A stretch of DNA of 24,050 bases from Spirochaetota bacterium (GTDB lineage Bacteria; Spirochaetota; UBA4802; JAFGJZ01). How positions within the stretch are numbered: position 1 is the stretch's first letter; every line of letters starts with the position of its first letter. The DNA lies in contig JAKJGA010000010.1 of the NCBI GenBank assembly GCA_022704645.1, positions 1 to 24,050 of the forward strand, given 5' to 3'. The notes under the pieces were generated by a model. It had not been told where the DNA came from. It saw nothing but the letters and a program-made list of their open reading frames with translations, and did no database searches. The position numbers and the translations under genes are program-made. Shown here piece after piece: positions 14,831 to 22,853 of the stretch.

Positions 14831-14863
14831 ATAACGGAGGGCTCAGCTCTCCGTTATTTTTTT
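14831..14863 (+). terminator. Strong intrinsic terminator ending the che operon
   Basis: ATAACGGAG (14831-14839) pairs perfectly with CTCCGTTAT (14849-14857), with further pairing toward the loop, followed by a T-run to 14863. It ends ten bases before the scpA start codon. Confidence 0.9.
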
Positions 14864-14873
14864 GGCCGGATAT

Positions 14874-15683
14874 ATGACAGAAGAAAAGAAAATACATGAA
14901 GAGCCGGAAGCTCAGACGGAATCCAAAGATTCATGCGTGCTCCATATTTCCAATTTTGAAGGTCCGCTTGATCTTTTGTGGAGTCTTATACGCAAGGCGA
15001 AAATTGACATTATGGAAGTGTCTATTTCGCAGATTACAGAGCAGTATATCCTGTATCTGAAGATGATGGAAAAGATGAATGTGTCTGTCGCCACCGATTT
15101 TATAATAATGGCCTCAGAGCTTACATATTATAAATCCAAGTCTCTTCTCCCGACAGGTGAGATGGATGACGAATTTTTTATTCCGCCTCTGCCGCCGGAA
15201 CTGGTTCAGAAACTTCTTGAATATAAGAAGTTTCAGAAAGCCGGAAGTTCGCTCCGCGAAATGTATGATCTTAACCAGGATTCATATTCGCGATCATCTG
15301 ATATTTCGGAATTTATCGATTCTAAAGAATGGCATACGATGTCTCTTTACGACCTTCTTAACGCTTTTGCCGGAATTTCCGGAAGAACGGAAAAGAAAGA
15401 AGAACGGACGATTAAATTCGATGAAGTGCTTGTAAGCGATAAAATTAAACTCATTATTGATATGCTTCAGAATGCCGAGAGAATAGATTTCTTTGCGCTT
15501 TTTACTGAGGAATCTACGCGCGGCGAAATTATTGCTACTTTTCTCGCAATTCTTGAGTTGACGAAAATTCACAAGATAAAGATTATGCAAAGCAACAACT
15601 ATGAGGATATTGCCGTGTTTAGAACTTTTGAGCCGGGCAGTTATAATCCGGATGAATTTACTGTTACGAGTGTGAACATTTAA
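14874..15683 (+). CDS. scpA: Segregation and condensation protein A
   Basis: Kleisin subunit of the Smc-ScpAB condensin, bridging Smc heads during chromosome segregation. The 269-residue product has 'ISNFEGPLDLLWSLIRKAKIDI' in overlapping pieces as the N-terminal Smc-binding helix region, 'ATDFIIMASELTYYKSKSLL' and a C-terminal winged-helix part around 'FFALFTEESTRGEIIATFLA'. The TTG at 14862 also opens the frame but lies in the T-run of the preceding terminator, so I use the ATG at 14874. No promoter is evident between terminator and gene, so expression may depend on read-through. Directly followed by scpB with no gap. Confidence 0.93.
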   Translation: MTEEKKIHEEPEAQTESKDSCVLHISNFEGPLDLLWSLIRKAKIDIMEVSISQITEQYILYLKMMEKMNVSVATDFIIMASELTYYKSKSLLPTGEMDDEFFIPPLPPELVQKLLEYKKFQKAGSSLREMYDLNQDSYSRSSDISEFIDSKEWHTMSLYDLLNAFAGISGRTEKKEERTIKFDEVLVSDKIKLIIDMLQNAERIDFFALFTEESTRGEIIATFLAILELTKIHKIKIMQSNNYEDIAVFRTFEPGSYNPDEFTVTSVNI

Positions 15684-16298
15684 ATGGATAACGAGATTTC
15701 AGAAAATGAAACAGAAGCATTGGGGCTTTCTCCGGAAGAAACACCGGAAGAAGTTAAAGATGTTGATTTAAATTCAGCATTTGAGGCTATTCTCTTTCTG
15801 TCAAATGAACCTGTGCCGATTTCTTTTTTTGTTAAAAATTTTGAGATTGATGCCACTGAAGCCAAAATTATTCTCGATTCGCTTCTTGATGAATATGCGG
15901 AGCGTGACGGCGGAATAAAGCTTGTAGAAATTTCCGGCGGTTTTCAGTTCGTAACAAATCCGAAGTGCGGCTCAGTTGTAAGAAAAGTGCTCGGATTCAA
16001 GAAAAAAGAACCTCTTTCAAAAGGAATGCTTGAGACATTATCAATCATATCATATAAACAGCCTATCGTACTTGCCGAAATCGACGAATTGCGCGGGGTT
16101 TCATCCCGTATGATGGTTTCGAATCTCATGAAGCGCAATTTGATTAAACCTGTCGGACGCAAAGAGCTTCCCGGGAGACCTCTTGCTTACGGTACGACGG
16201 ATGAGTTTCTCCGCCTTTTCGGTTTAACTCAGCTTTCCGATCTTCCGAAACTTGTTGAAATAAAAGAATTTTCTTTTGATGAAACCGAAGAAGCTTAA
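15684..16298 (+). CDS. scpB: Segregation and condensation protein B
   Basis: Winged-helix dimer that binds ScpA in the condensin complex. 204 residues, with 'NSAFEAILFLSNEPVPISFF' at ~30-49, 'IKLVEISGGFQFVTNPK' and 'LSKGMLETLSIISYKQPIV' followed by 'EIDELRGV' and 'LPGRPLAYGTTDEFLRLFGL', all typical. The acidic N-terminal ~28 residues are extra. The ATG immediately follows the scpA TAA. Confidence 0.95.
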   Translation: MDNEISENETEALGLSPEETPEEVKDVDLNSAFEAILFLSNEPVPISFFVKNFEIDATEAKIILDSLLDEYAERDGGIKLVEISGGFQFVTNPKCGSVVRKVLGFKKKEPLSKGMLETLSIISYKQPIVLAEIDELRGVSSRMMVSNLMKRNLIKPVGRKELPGRPLAYGTTDEFLRLFGLTQLSDLPKLVEIKEFSFDETEEA

Positions 16299-16327
16299 AA
16301 TCTTTTTTTATTGTTTTTTTTAAGCTT
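16291..16327. other. AT-rich inverted repeat after scpB
   Basis: AAGCTTAAAA (16291-16300) and TTTTAAGCTT (16318-16327) are exact reverse complements around a T-rich loop, and the left arm includes the scpB stop codon. A weak terminator or processing hairpin is possible. Confidence 0.4.
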
Positions 16328-16345
16328 ATTTCCCTTTATGGAAGC

Positions 16346-17029
16346 ATGAAAAACACATTTAAGATTGCTGTTGACGGACCTGCAGGTTCTGGCAAGAGCA
16401 GTATTTCAAAGCTAGCCGCACGCCGGCTTGGCATTAAGTATATTGATTCAGGCGCCATTTACCGGACGATAACGCTTTATTTTCTGGAAAAGAGCGGCGG
16501 TTCGTTTGATTCCTGTGATGCTTCTCTTCTAAGTGATTCTTTCTCTATATCGCAGAAATTCACTGAAGACGGCACAACATACACTTATCTCAATGATCGA
16601 GATGTAAGTAATGATATTCGAAACGAGACAGTCGTAAAAAACATCAGCAAGATTTCGGATAACCGTCAGATACGTGAATTTGTGAATTCTCTTCTCCGCA
16701 AATGGGCAGAGGAAGAATCGGTTATAATGGACGGAAGGGATATCGGAACTGTTGTTTTTCCTGACGCGGATGTTAAGCTTTATATAGATGCGTCTGCTGA
16801 TGTCAGAGCTGACCGGAGAGTCAAAGAATATGCCTCCATGGGAAAAACTGTTGACGTAAATGATATAAAAAAACAGATAATCATACGTGATGATCAGGAT
16901 CGATCACGCGGTTTCGGCGCTCTAAAGCAGGCTGATGATGCGGTTTATGTTGATACTTCCTTTTTGACAAAAGACGAAGTTCTTGAAAAGATTGTTCAGA
17001 TTATAAAAGATAATGCTAAAGGTATCTAA
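16346..17029 (+). CDS. cmk: Cytidylate kinase
   Basis: Phosphorylates CMP and dCMP. 227 residues: P-loop 'GPAGSGKSSISK' at 11-22, 'YIDSGAIYRTIT' (substrate site), 'FPDADVKLYIDA' and 'VIMDGRDIGTVVF', then 'RDDQDRSRGFGALKQADDAV' with the usual 'RD..D..R' residues. 'GGAAG' precedes the ATG. It lies nine bases before rpsA, the common cmk-rpsA pairing. Confidence 0.96.
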   Translation: MKNTFKIAVDGPAGSGKSSISKLAARRLGIKYIDSGAIYRTITLYFLEKSGGSFDSCDASLLSDSFSISQKFTEDGTTYTYLNDRDVSNDIRNETVVKNISKISDNRQIREFVNSLLRKWAEEESVIMDGRDIGTVVFPDADVKLYIDASADVRADRRVKEYASMGKTVDVNDIKKQIIIRDDQDRSRGFGALKQADDAVYVDTSFLTKDEVLEKIVQIIKDNAKGI

Positions 17030-17038
17030 GGTGATTTT

Positions 17039-18715
17039 ATGACAGAGGCTAATAAACGGTTCGATGACAGCATGACAATGGAAGAACTTTTGAATTCCAC
17101 ACCGTCGATCGAGCAGGGCAAAATTGTTCAGGGAGAAGTTGTTTCGGTAGATTCAAAGTTCGCTTATCTTAATATAGGCGGAAAAGTCGAAGGAAAAGTT
17201 TTTCTTAATGAGTTTGATAAAACTCCCGAACAAGGCGAAAAGCATGATGTTCTTATTAAATCTTCCAGACTCAGTGAAGGAATGTATCAGCTTTCAAAGA
17301 GAGCTGTTGTCCAGATTGAAAAATGGAAAAATTTTGAAGCCTGGGCTTCTGCCGGAAATGAAAGAGTTAACGGTAAACTTATAAAAAAGCTTCCAAACGG
17401 TGCAGTTGTAGAGTTTGACGGAGTTACCGGATTTCTTCCTATTAAAGAAGCCGGTGACATAAGAATTAAAGATGATGAATCTTTCAGCCGTTCTTATGAG
17501 TTTAAAGTTATTCAAATTGATCTTAAAAAGAAAAATGTAATACTTTCCCGCAAGATGGTTGTTGATGAAATAAAAGAGAAAGCATGGGCTGAAATTTCAT
17601 CGAAGTACAAGGAAGGAGACGTTGTTTCCGGTACTGTTGTAAGTTTTGCCGATTTCGGTACTTTCGTAAGCATAAACGGATACGAAGCTCTTCTTCATAA
17701 TAATGACCTTTCATGGAGCAAGGGAGTAAAAAGAAAGAACATTCTTAAAATCGGTGATAAAGGCGAATTTAAGATTCTTTCCATGGATCTTGAAAACAGA
17801 AAGATTGCTCTTGGAATCAAGCAGATGACTGCTGACCCTTGGGAAACTATTGATAAAAAATACAGAGCCGGAGATAAAGTTAAGGGTACTGTAACAACTG
17901 TAACAAGTTTCGGAATATTCGCTGAGATCGAGAACGGAATAGAAGGTCTTGTAAGCTCCGGAGAAATTTCGTGGATAAAGAAAATTGTAAATCCTAAAGA
18001 GCTTTATAAGAAAGATGATGTTGTAAGTGCTGTAATTACTGATATTAATAAGGCAGAACGCCGTATTTCTTTGAGCATCAAACAGGCGGAAGTTAATCCT
18101 TTTGTTGATTATCTTACAAAGAATCGTGTAGGTTCTGTTGTTGATTCGAAAGTTGCGCGTATCGCTCCATTCGGTCTCTTTGTGAATCTTGCCAATGATA
18201 TTGACGCGCTTGTTCATGTTTCTGATCTTTCATGGGATGATGAAAAAGTTGATCTTGCTTCAAAATATAAACCTGGTGATTCTCTAAAGGTTAAAATTCT
18301 ATCAGCAAATTCTGACGAGATGAAGATTTCATGCGGAATCAAGCAGCTTACCCGTTCGCCATGGGAGGATGTTAAAGAAAAATTTCCGCCGCGTTCAAAA
18401 GTAAGCGGAACGGTTTCAAGCATCACTTCGTTCGGTGTTTTTGTAAAACTTGACGATAAGGTTGAAGGACTTGTTCATCTTTCTGAACTTTCCCGAAATA
18501 AAATTGAGGATGTGAATTCTGCTTTTAAAATAGGAGATTCTGTTAATGCAGTTGTTCTTGATGTTGATGTAGATAAAAAGAAAATTTCTCTCAGCATCAA
18601 GGGTTTTGACATTATGTCAGAAAAAGAAGAGCTTTCAAAAGTAATGGGCGGCAGCACTTCAAATACTGCCAGCATCGCCGATCTTTTGAAGAATAAGATG
18701 GAAAAAGCAAACTAA
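17039..18715 (+). CDS. rpsA: 30S ribosomal protein S1 with six S1 repeats
   Basis: S1 holds mRNA on the small subunit during initiation. 558 residues with six OB-fold repeats at roughly 26-93, 110-172, 190-262, 277-346, 363-430 and 448-520. Repeats 3, 4 and 6 are closest to consensus ('SFADFGTFVSI', 'TVTSFGIFAEI', 'SITSFGVFVKL', 'VEGLVHLSELS'); the first two are divergent, as in other S1 proteins where they bind the ribosome. AAGGTGAT precedes the ATG. It is followed after 12 bases by the TPR protein gene. Confidence 0.96.
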   Translation: MTEANKRFDDSMTMEELLNSTPSIEQGKIVQGEVVSVDSKFAYLNIGGKVEGKVFLNEFDKTPEQGEKHDVLIKSSRLSEGMYQLSKRAVVQIEKWKNFEAWASAGNERVNGKLIKKLPNGAVVEFDGVTGFLPIKEAGDIRIKDDESFSRSYEFKVIQIDLKKKNVILSRKMVVDEIKEKAWAEISSKYKEGDVVSGTVVSFADFGTFVSINGYEALLHNNDLSWSKGVKRKNILKIGDKGEFKILSMDLENRKIALGIKQMTADPWETIDKKYRAGDKVKGTVTTVTSFGIFAEIENGIEGLVSSGEISWIKKIVNPKELYKKDDVVSAVITDINKAERRISLSIKQAEVNPFVDYLTKNRVGSVVDSKVARIAPFGLFVNLANDIDALVHVSDLSWDDEKVDLASKYKPGDSLKVKILSANSDEMKISCGIKQLTRSPWEDVKEKFPPRSKVSGTVSSITSFGVFVKLDDKVEGLVHLSELSRNKIEDVNSAFKIGDSVNAVVLDVDVDKKKISLSIKGFDIMSEKEELSKVMGGSTSNTASIADLLKNKMEKAN

Positions 18716-18727
18716 CGGAGTTAAAAA

Positions 18728-19480
18728 ATGATAAATAAACTCGATATAAAAAGAGACGCAATCGAAAAATTTCTGATGCGTGTTAAGGATTCGATTAAGA
18801 AAAATAAAAAAGCTGCGATTGCTGTTCTGAGCACGGTTCTTGTGCTTTGTGCAGCAGCGGCAGTTTGTGCGGTATTGTATCAGAAATCTGTGGATGATTC
18901 ACTTGCTGAGTATGCAAAAATTTCTGATGATTTTGATGATTCGGTAAGAAAGATTTCTGAAGATATTCCGCGTACAATGGAAAATTATGATCTCTTAAAT
19001 TCTAAGATAAATGAAATTAAGGCTGAAACTGCAGCTAAAATTATTAAGCTGAAGGAAAAAAGCAAATTCGGATACATTGCCCGTGACGGTTATTATCTTG
19101 CGGCCGGTTATTATCTTGAATCAGAAAAGAATGAAGAGGCGATCAAGTATTTCGAGCTTTTTATAAAAGAAAACCCTGAATCAGAACTTGCTCCTCTTGC
19201 GCTTTTCTCAATAGGTGTATGTTATGAAAATTCCGGAAATTTTGATAAGGCACTTGAAATGTATCTTTCGATTGAGAAGAAGTATCCGAACGGAAAATTC
19301 AATGCACGGAATCTGTACGATATTGGAAGAATGTATCAGAAAAAAGGTGATTTGGCTAAGGCAAAAGAGTATTATGAGAAGGTAAAAGTTCAGCATACAA
19401 ATACTCTTCATTCAGATTATGCTACTGCGAGGCTGATGCTATTAAATACTAAACCTGAAGAAGTGCCTGCAAAAAAATAA
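18728..19480 (+). CDS. Membrane-anchored TPR protein
   Basis: 250 residues. A short basic cytoplasmic start ('KKNKK') precedes one membrane segment at ~29-51, then a coiled region (~55-110) and about three TPR units: around 117-147 ('GYYLAAGYYLESEKNEEAI'), 152-186 ('APLALFSIGVCYENSGNFDKAL') and 190-224 ('NLYDIGRMYQKKGDLAKAK'). The architecture resembles YfgM-type SecYEG-associated or envelope scaffold proteins; the specific partner is unknown. CGGAG precedes the ATG, 12 bases after rpsA, and the gene closes the scpA-to-TPR run at a terminator. Confidence 0.8.
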   Translation: MINKLDIKRDAIEKFLMRVKDSIKKNKKAAIAVLSTVLVLCAAAAVCAVLYQKSVDDSLAEYAKISDDFDDSVRKISEDIPRTMENYDLLNSKINEIKAETAAKIIKLKEKSKFGYIARDGYYLAAGYYLESEKNEEAIKYFELFIKENPESELAPLALFSIGVCYENSGNFDKALEMYLSIEKKYPNGKFNARNLYDIGRMYQKKGDLAKAKEYYEKVKVQHTNTLHSDYATARLMLLNTKPEEVPAKK

Positions 19481-19502
19481 ATTTTGTTAAATCCAGAATA
19501 TT

Positions 19503-19532
19503 GCAAAAAATCCGTGAAAACGGATTTTTTGC
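19503..19532. terminator. Symmetrical intrinsic terminator
   Basis: A 13-bp perfect stem, GCAAAAAATCCGT (19503-19515) with ACGGATTTTTTGC (19520-19532), closed by a GAAA tetraloop. The A-run and T-run make it usable in both directions, though only + strand genes flank it. Confidence 0.88.
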
Positions 19533-19555
19533 GTTTTAGAATCATAATTTATTTC

Positions 19556-19584
19556 TTGAAATAAAAAGGCTATTAGTTCATAAA
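19556..19584 (+). promoter_or_regulatory. Possible promoter of the secreted-protein gene
   Basis: TTGAAA (19556-19561), 17-base spacer, CATAAA (19579-19584), 30 bases before the start. Moderate match only, but a new promoter is expected after the terminator. Confidence 0.35.
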
Positions 19585-19614
19585 CAGACGTTTCGAATAA
19601 TCATAGGAGTTTTT

Positions 19615-20262
19615 ATGAAGAAATTATTTGTTGTTGTTCTTTGTATTTTTGCATCAGTTGCATTGAGTGCAAAACCTGATAAAAAAGCTGCGGAAAAAGC
19701 CGTTACCAGTTTTCTTGAAAGTGTAAAAAAAGGTGATTTTTTGAAAGCCGGCGGATTTATTGAGGGCGGTTTTGATGTTGAGGATCAATATGCGGCGTTT
19801 CTGCCGGTGATGAGAATAATTACAGCTCAGATCACTTATAAGATTATATCATCAAGCGTTTCTGAAAATGGAGACGTTGTTGTTAAAACAAAAATATCCG
19901 CACCTGATATGACTAAATTTATGCTTGCAATGGAAACTGAATTTTCTTCAGAGAAAGTTCAAGCAGCAGTTGATAATGTTAAGTCAGAGAAAGAAAAGGA
20001 TGCATTGGTTGCTAAACTTATGGCGGATTTTATAACTAAGTCAGTTTCAGATAAAAACCATGCAAGAGTTGAAACAGATGTTGATATTTCAGTTTCTGAA
20101 AAGGACGGCAAATGGATTCTTAACGGTTCAGATGAACTTGCAAGCGGCATTATCGGTCAGATGGATAAATATACCGAGAAACAGGACGCTCCAGATGTTC
20201 AGGAGAACGATGAAGTCGAAGCGGATGATTCGGACATACCTCAAATTGAAGAAGCTGAATAA
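19615..20262 (+). CDS. Secreted protein of unknown function, possibly NTF2/DUF4878-like
   Basis: 215 residues with a clear signal peptide (1-19: 'MKKLFVVVLCIFASVALSA', likely cut before Lys20). The absence of a lipobox Cys suggests a soluble periplasmic protein. The mature part begins 'KAAEKAVTSFLESVKKGDF', the helix expected in lumazine-binding/DUF4878 NTF2-like domains, and later shows alternating strands ('VVVKTKISA', 'ARVETDVDISVS', 'GKWILNGSDEL'). The last ~35 residues are acidic. AGGAG precedes the ATG. I do not recognise a specific function. Confidence 0.75.
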   Translation: MKKLFVVVLCIFASVALSAKPDKKAAEKAVTSFLESVKKGDFLKAGGFIEGGFDVEDQYAAFLPVMRIITAQITYKIISSSVSENGDVVVKTKISAPDMTKFMLAMETEFSSEKVQAAVDNVKSEKEKDALVAKLMADFITKSVSDKNHARVETDVDISVSEKDGKWILNGSDELASGIIGQMDKYTEKQDAPDVQENDEVEADDSDIPQIEEAE

Positions 20263-20277
20263 ACGCATTTTGTTTCA

Positions 20278-20724
20278 ATGAAAGTCGTTATTGTTTCGGA
20301 TTCGCATGGAAATAAAAAGTCTTTTGAGCGGATAATTACCGAATCCCTGCCGGATATTCTGATATTCTGCGGGGACGGTTTTCCCGATATCCCGTCTGAT
20401 TTTTCAGGAAAAATATATGCCGTCCGCGGAAATACCGATAACGTGTACGCTGATAACGAAATAAATTTATGTATATCAGATACTAATATTTTTATTACTC
20501 ATGGTGAAGGTTACTCCGTTAAAAGCGGGCTTGAGTATCTTCGGTTAAGAGCAAAAGCTTTGGGTGCAGAAGTTGTTTTTTTCGGGCACACTCATGAGCA
20601 GGTTTATTTGAATTCAGGCGGAATCCGGCTGATTAATCCGGGAAGCGTTTTTTACGGTTATTATGCAGTTTGGAATAATTTTCCGGAAGGTGAACCCGAA
20701 TTAAAAAGATTTCAAGCTGAATAA
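20278..20724 (+). CDS. YfcE/MJ0936-type metallophosphodiesterase
   Basis: 148 residues of the calcineurin-like phosphoesterase fold with all metal-binding motifs: Asp8 and His10 in 'SDSHGN', Asp33 in 'FCGDG', Asn52 in 'RGNTD', His75 in 'THGEG', and His104/His106 in 'GHTHEQ'. 'NPGSV' near the end is typical. Members hydrolyse phosphodiester model substrates; the natural substrate is unknown. It lies 15 bases after the secreted-protein gene with a poor ribosome site. Confidence 0.9.
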   Translation: MKVVIVSDSHGNKKSFERIITESLPDILIFCGDGFPDIPSDFSGKIYAVRGNTDNVYADNEINLCISDTNIFITHGEGYSVKSGLEYLRLRAKALGAEVVFFGHTHEQVYLNSGGIRLINPGSVFYGYYAVWNNFPEGEPELKRFQAE

Positions 20725-20882
20725 TGAGGTGTTTTTCTCAGAAGGGTTGTTTTGATTTCAGAAGAACCTATGGAAAAATATATTCTTCCTGTTTCAAGAT
20801 TTGCCGGGTGATTTTCATGATTTTCTGTTTCATTTTTTTCATTATGAAAAGAGTCGTTTACAGCCTGGAAAGAGATCAATGA
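20724..20882 (+). CDS. Possible 52-residue membrane peptide overlapping the phosphodiesterase stop
   Basis: The ATG overlaps the preceding TAA (TAATG), a coupling arrangement. The product has a basic start and a hydrophobic segment of about 16 residues ('VIFMIFCFIFFIM' at ~29-41). There is no homologue I recognise, and the T-rich DNA could give this by chance. Confidence 0.2.
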   Translation: MRCFSQKGCFDFRRTYGKIYSSCFKICRVIFMIFCFIFFIMKRVVYSLERDQ

Positions 20883-21041
20883 GGTTTTTTTCATAAGTCA
20901 CCCGAAGTTTATTGGATACATTTTTAACCGGAGACTTTATTTGTCTACTTGTTTATCTAGTGATGAAAAAAATCTTTTGTTTGTGATTGACTTTTTTCCT
21001 TCAAATTATGCAATTGCTAAAAAGAAAAATTCTGGTTTTTT
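20883..21041. other. T-rich intergenic stretch before lolA
   Basis: No gene is visible. A TTGACT at about 20988-20993 could be a -35 for lolA, but no well-spaced -10 follows, and there is no clear ribosome site before the lolA ATG. Confidence 0.4.
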
Positions 21042-21725
21042 ATGAATACAAAAAAAAATATTTTCATGTTCCTTTTGCTTCTACTTCCTGCGTTTCTATC
21101 CGCAAAGTTTACTTTTACGACAGTCAGTGATGTTGTCGATGAAGTTAAAAAGAAGTATGCTTCATTCGAAGGAATGAGCGCTGATTTCGTTATAGAAAGC
21201 GAGAAGGGCGGCAAGAAAACCGTTCGAAGCGGGACAATAAAAACAAAATTTCCTAATTACCTGCTGGTTGATTTTTTCAGCCCTGCCGGACAGAAGCTTG
21301 TTTCTGACGGACGTGTAATGTGGCTTTATATTCCGAGTCTGAATGTTGTTGCAGAGCAGGACTTGAAAGATGATGAAAGCGGTATTTTTTCGTCAAATTC
21401 AAGAACCGGCCTTCAGAGATTGTTTAAGAAATATCATTATAAGTTTGCCCAGAAAGAACAGCCTTTTACCGATAAAGACGGAAAGAAATATTATCTGATT
21501 CATCTTCAGCAGAAAGAGAGCCGAAGCGGTTTTAAGACAATGAATATCTGGATTGATGAAAATTATCTGATAATCAGAGCTGAAGGTGTTACTTCAGCCG
21601 GAAAAACAGTTAAAATACGTTTTTCAAAAATTGATACAGCAAAAGATTTTCCAAAGGGAATTTTCAAAATGGATAAACCGGCAAATGCAAGGGTGATAAA
21701 GAACCCTATGCTGTCGGAGGAGTAG
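21042..21725 (+). CDS. lolA: LolA-like outer-membrane lipoprotein carrier protein
   Basis: LolA ferries lipoproteins across the periplasm. 227 residues: signal peptide 1-21 ('FLLLLLPAFLSA', cut before Lys22), then 'VDEVKKKYASFEGMSADFVI', 'GTIKTKFPNYLLVDFFSPAGQKLVSDG' split across strands, 'MWLYIPSLNVV' and 'NIWIDENYLIIRAEGVT', matching the LolA half-barrel pattern. No LolB-like gene is nearby, as is usual outside Proteobacteria. It is followed after three bases by the rodZ-like gene, whose ribosome site overlaps the lolA end. Confidence 0.88.
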   Translation: MNTKKNIFMFLLLLLPAFLSAKFTFTTVSDVVDEVKKKYASFEGMSADFVIESEKGGKKTVRSGTIKTKFPNYLLVDFFSPAGQKLVSDGRVMWLYIPSLNVVAEQDLKDDESGIFSSNSRTGLQRLFKKYHYKFAQKEQPFTDKDGKKYYLIHLQQKESRSGFKTMNIWIDENYLIIRAEGVTSAGKTVKIRFSKIDTAKDFPKGIFKMDKPANARVIKNPMLSEE

Positions 21726-21728
21726 AAA

Positions 21729-22853
21729 GTGGATAGTATAGGTGAAAAGCTAAAATCAACGCGCGAAGCACGGAAGCTTAGTCTTTCCGATGTTACCAAG
21801 GATACGAATATCGCGCCAACATATCTCGAAGCTTTGGAAAATGAGGATTTTGATTATTTTCCGAGTGAAACCTATGCGATGGGGTTTTTGAGAAATTATG
21901 CAGATTATCTTAGGCTTGATTCTGAGTCTATGGTTCAGGCGTATAAGGGTTTCAAGATTGGAGAGAGCGTAACTCCTCTCGAGGAACTTACTAAGCCGAC
22001 CGGCAAGATGACTTCAATTAATTTCGGTGTGCCTTCTCTTGGAGGATCAAAAAGGGGAATTTTTGTTGTTGTCGGCTGCGTACTTGCGGTTTTTCTTTTT
22101 TTCCTTCTGTTTAGATTTATTTCGAGCGGGGTAGATACTTCTTCCGAAGGATCTATTGATGACTTGAAGAGTGAATACACATCAAAAGGAAAAACTGCGG
22201 ATTTTGAAAATCTTCTGGCTCTTAAACTTTCGAATGACAAAGGAATGATTCTTGCTTCTAAAGATGAAGCAGTTCAGTTTATTGTAGGTTCTAAAGAGTG
22301 TTATTTTCTTGTTAAGCAGATAAATGCAAATTCAGTAGATATTCAGACTCATCCTGAAAAAACAAATTATACCCTTAATCTTGATCAGCCTTCAAAGATT
22401 GTTTTTCCGGGAGCAAACAGAGATGTTTCCATTACTTTAAAAGCATTAGCCGGAAGCAGAGGGAAATTCCTGATAGAGCTTTCAGGTGCAGCTGATTCGT
22501 CTGTTGATCAGGCAAATGCTTCCGATTCTGATTCGCCTCAGGTAACTGCTCAGGATGACCGCAATCTCAAAATTACTTTTGATGCTGAATTTCTAGAAAA
22601 TACATATCTTGAACTCTATCTCGACGGACAGCAGAGAATTTCAGGTCTTGTACGTCAGGGAAGAAAAGAAAGATGGGAAGCGTCTAATGCTATTCAGGTA
22701 AAAATCGGAAATGCAGGCGGCGTGAAGGTTAAGATTAATGATAAGGATTTTGTTTTTGGCGGAAAGGGAACTGTTGCCTCGAAGACAATAAAGTGGGAAA
22801 AAGATCCTGCTAATCCGAATAAATATACTATTTCAATTAAAGATTGGAAGTGA
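21729..22853 (+). CDS. RodZ-like protein (N-terminal HTH, membrane segment, DUF4115-like domain)
   Basis: RodZ links the MreB cytoskeleton to the envelope and sets cell shape. 374 residues: Xre-type HTH ~5-65 ('GEKLKSTREARKLSLSDVTK', 'APTYLEALENEDFDYFPSE', 'YAMGFLRNYADYL' are RodZ hallmarks), basic stretch and one membrane helix at ~109-132, then a linker and external beta-rich DUF4115-like regions (~270-374, 'KITFDAEFLENTYLELYLDG'). GTG start with GGAGGAG (21716-21722) at good spacing. Its stop overlaps the rimO start (GTGA). An ordinary regulator is less likely given the layout. Confidence 0.88.
   Translation: MDSIGEKLKSTREARKLSLSDVTKDTNIAPTYLEALENEDFDYFPSETYAMGFLRNYADYLRLDSESMVQAYKGFKIGESVTPLEELTKPTGKMTSINFGVPSLGGSKRGIFVVVGCVLAVFLFFLLFRFISSGVDTSSEGSIDDLKSEYTSKGKTADFENLLALKLSNDKGMILASKDEAVQFIVGSKECYFLVKQINANSVDIQTHPEKTNYTLNLDQPSKIVFPGANRDVSITLKALAGSRGKFLIELSGAADSSVDQANASDSDSPQVTAQDDRNLKITFDAEFLENTYLELYLDGQQRISGLVRQGRKERWEASNAIQVKIGNAGGVKVKINDKDFVFGGKGTVASKTIKWEKDPANPNKYTISIKDWK

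Noticed and set aside
17711..18217. 168-residue antisense frame in rpsA, and other long - strand frames in prs and cheA
   Set aside because: They lie fully inside well-conserved genes, have no ribosome site or recognisable domain, and reflect codon bias of the sense strand.
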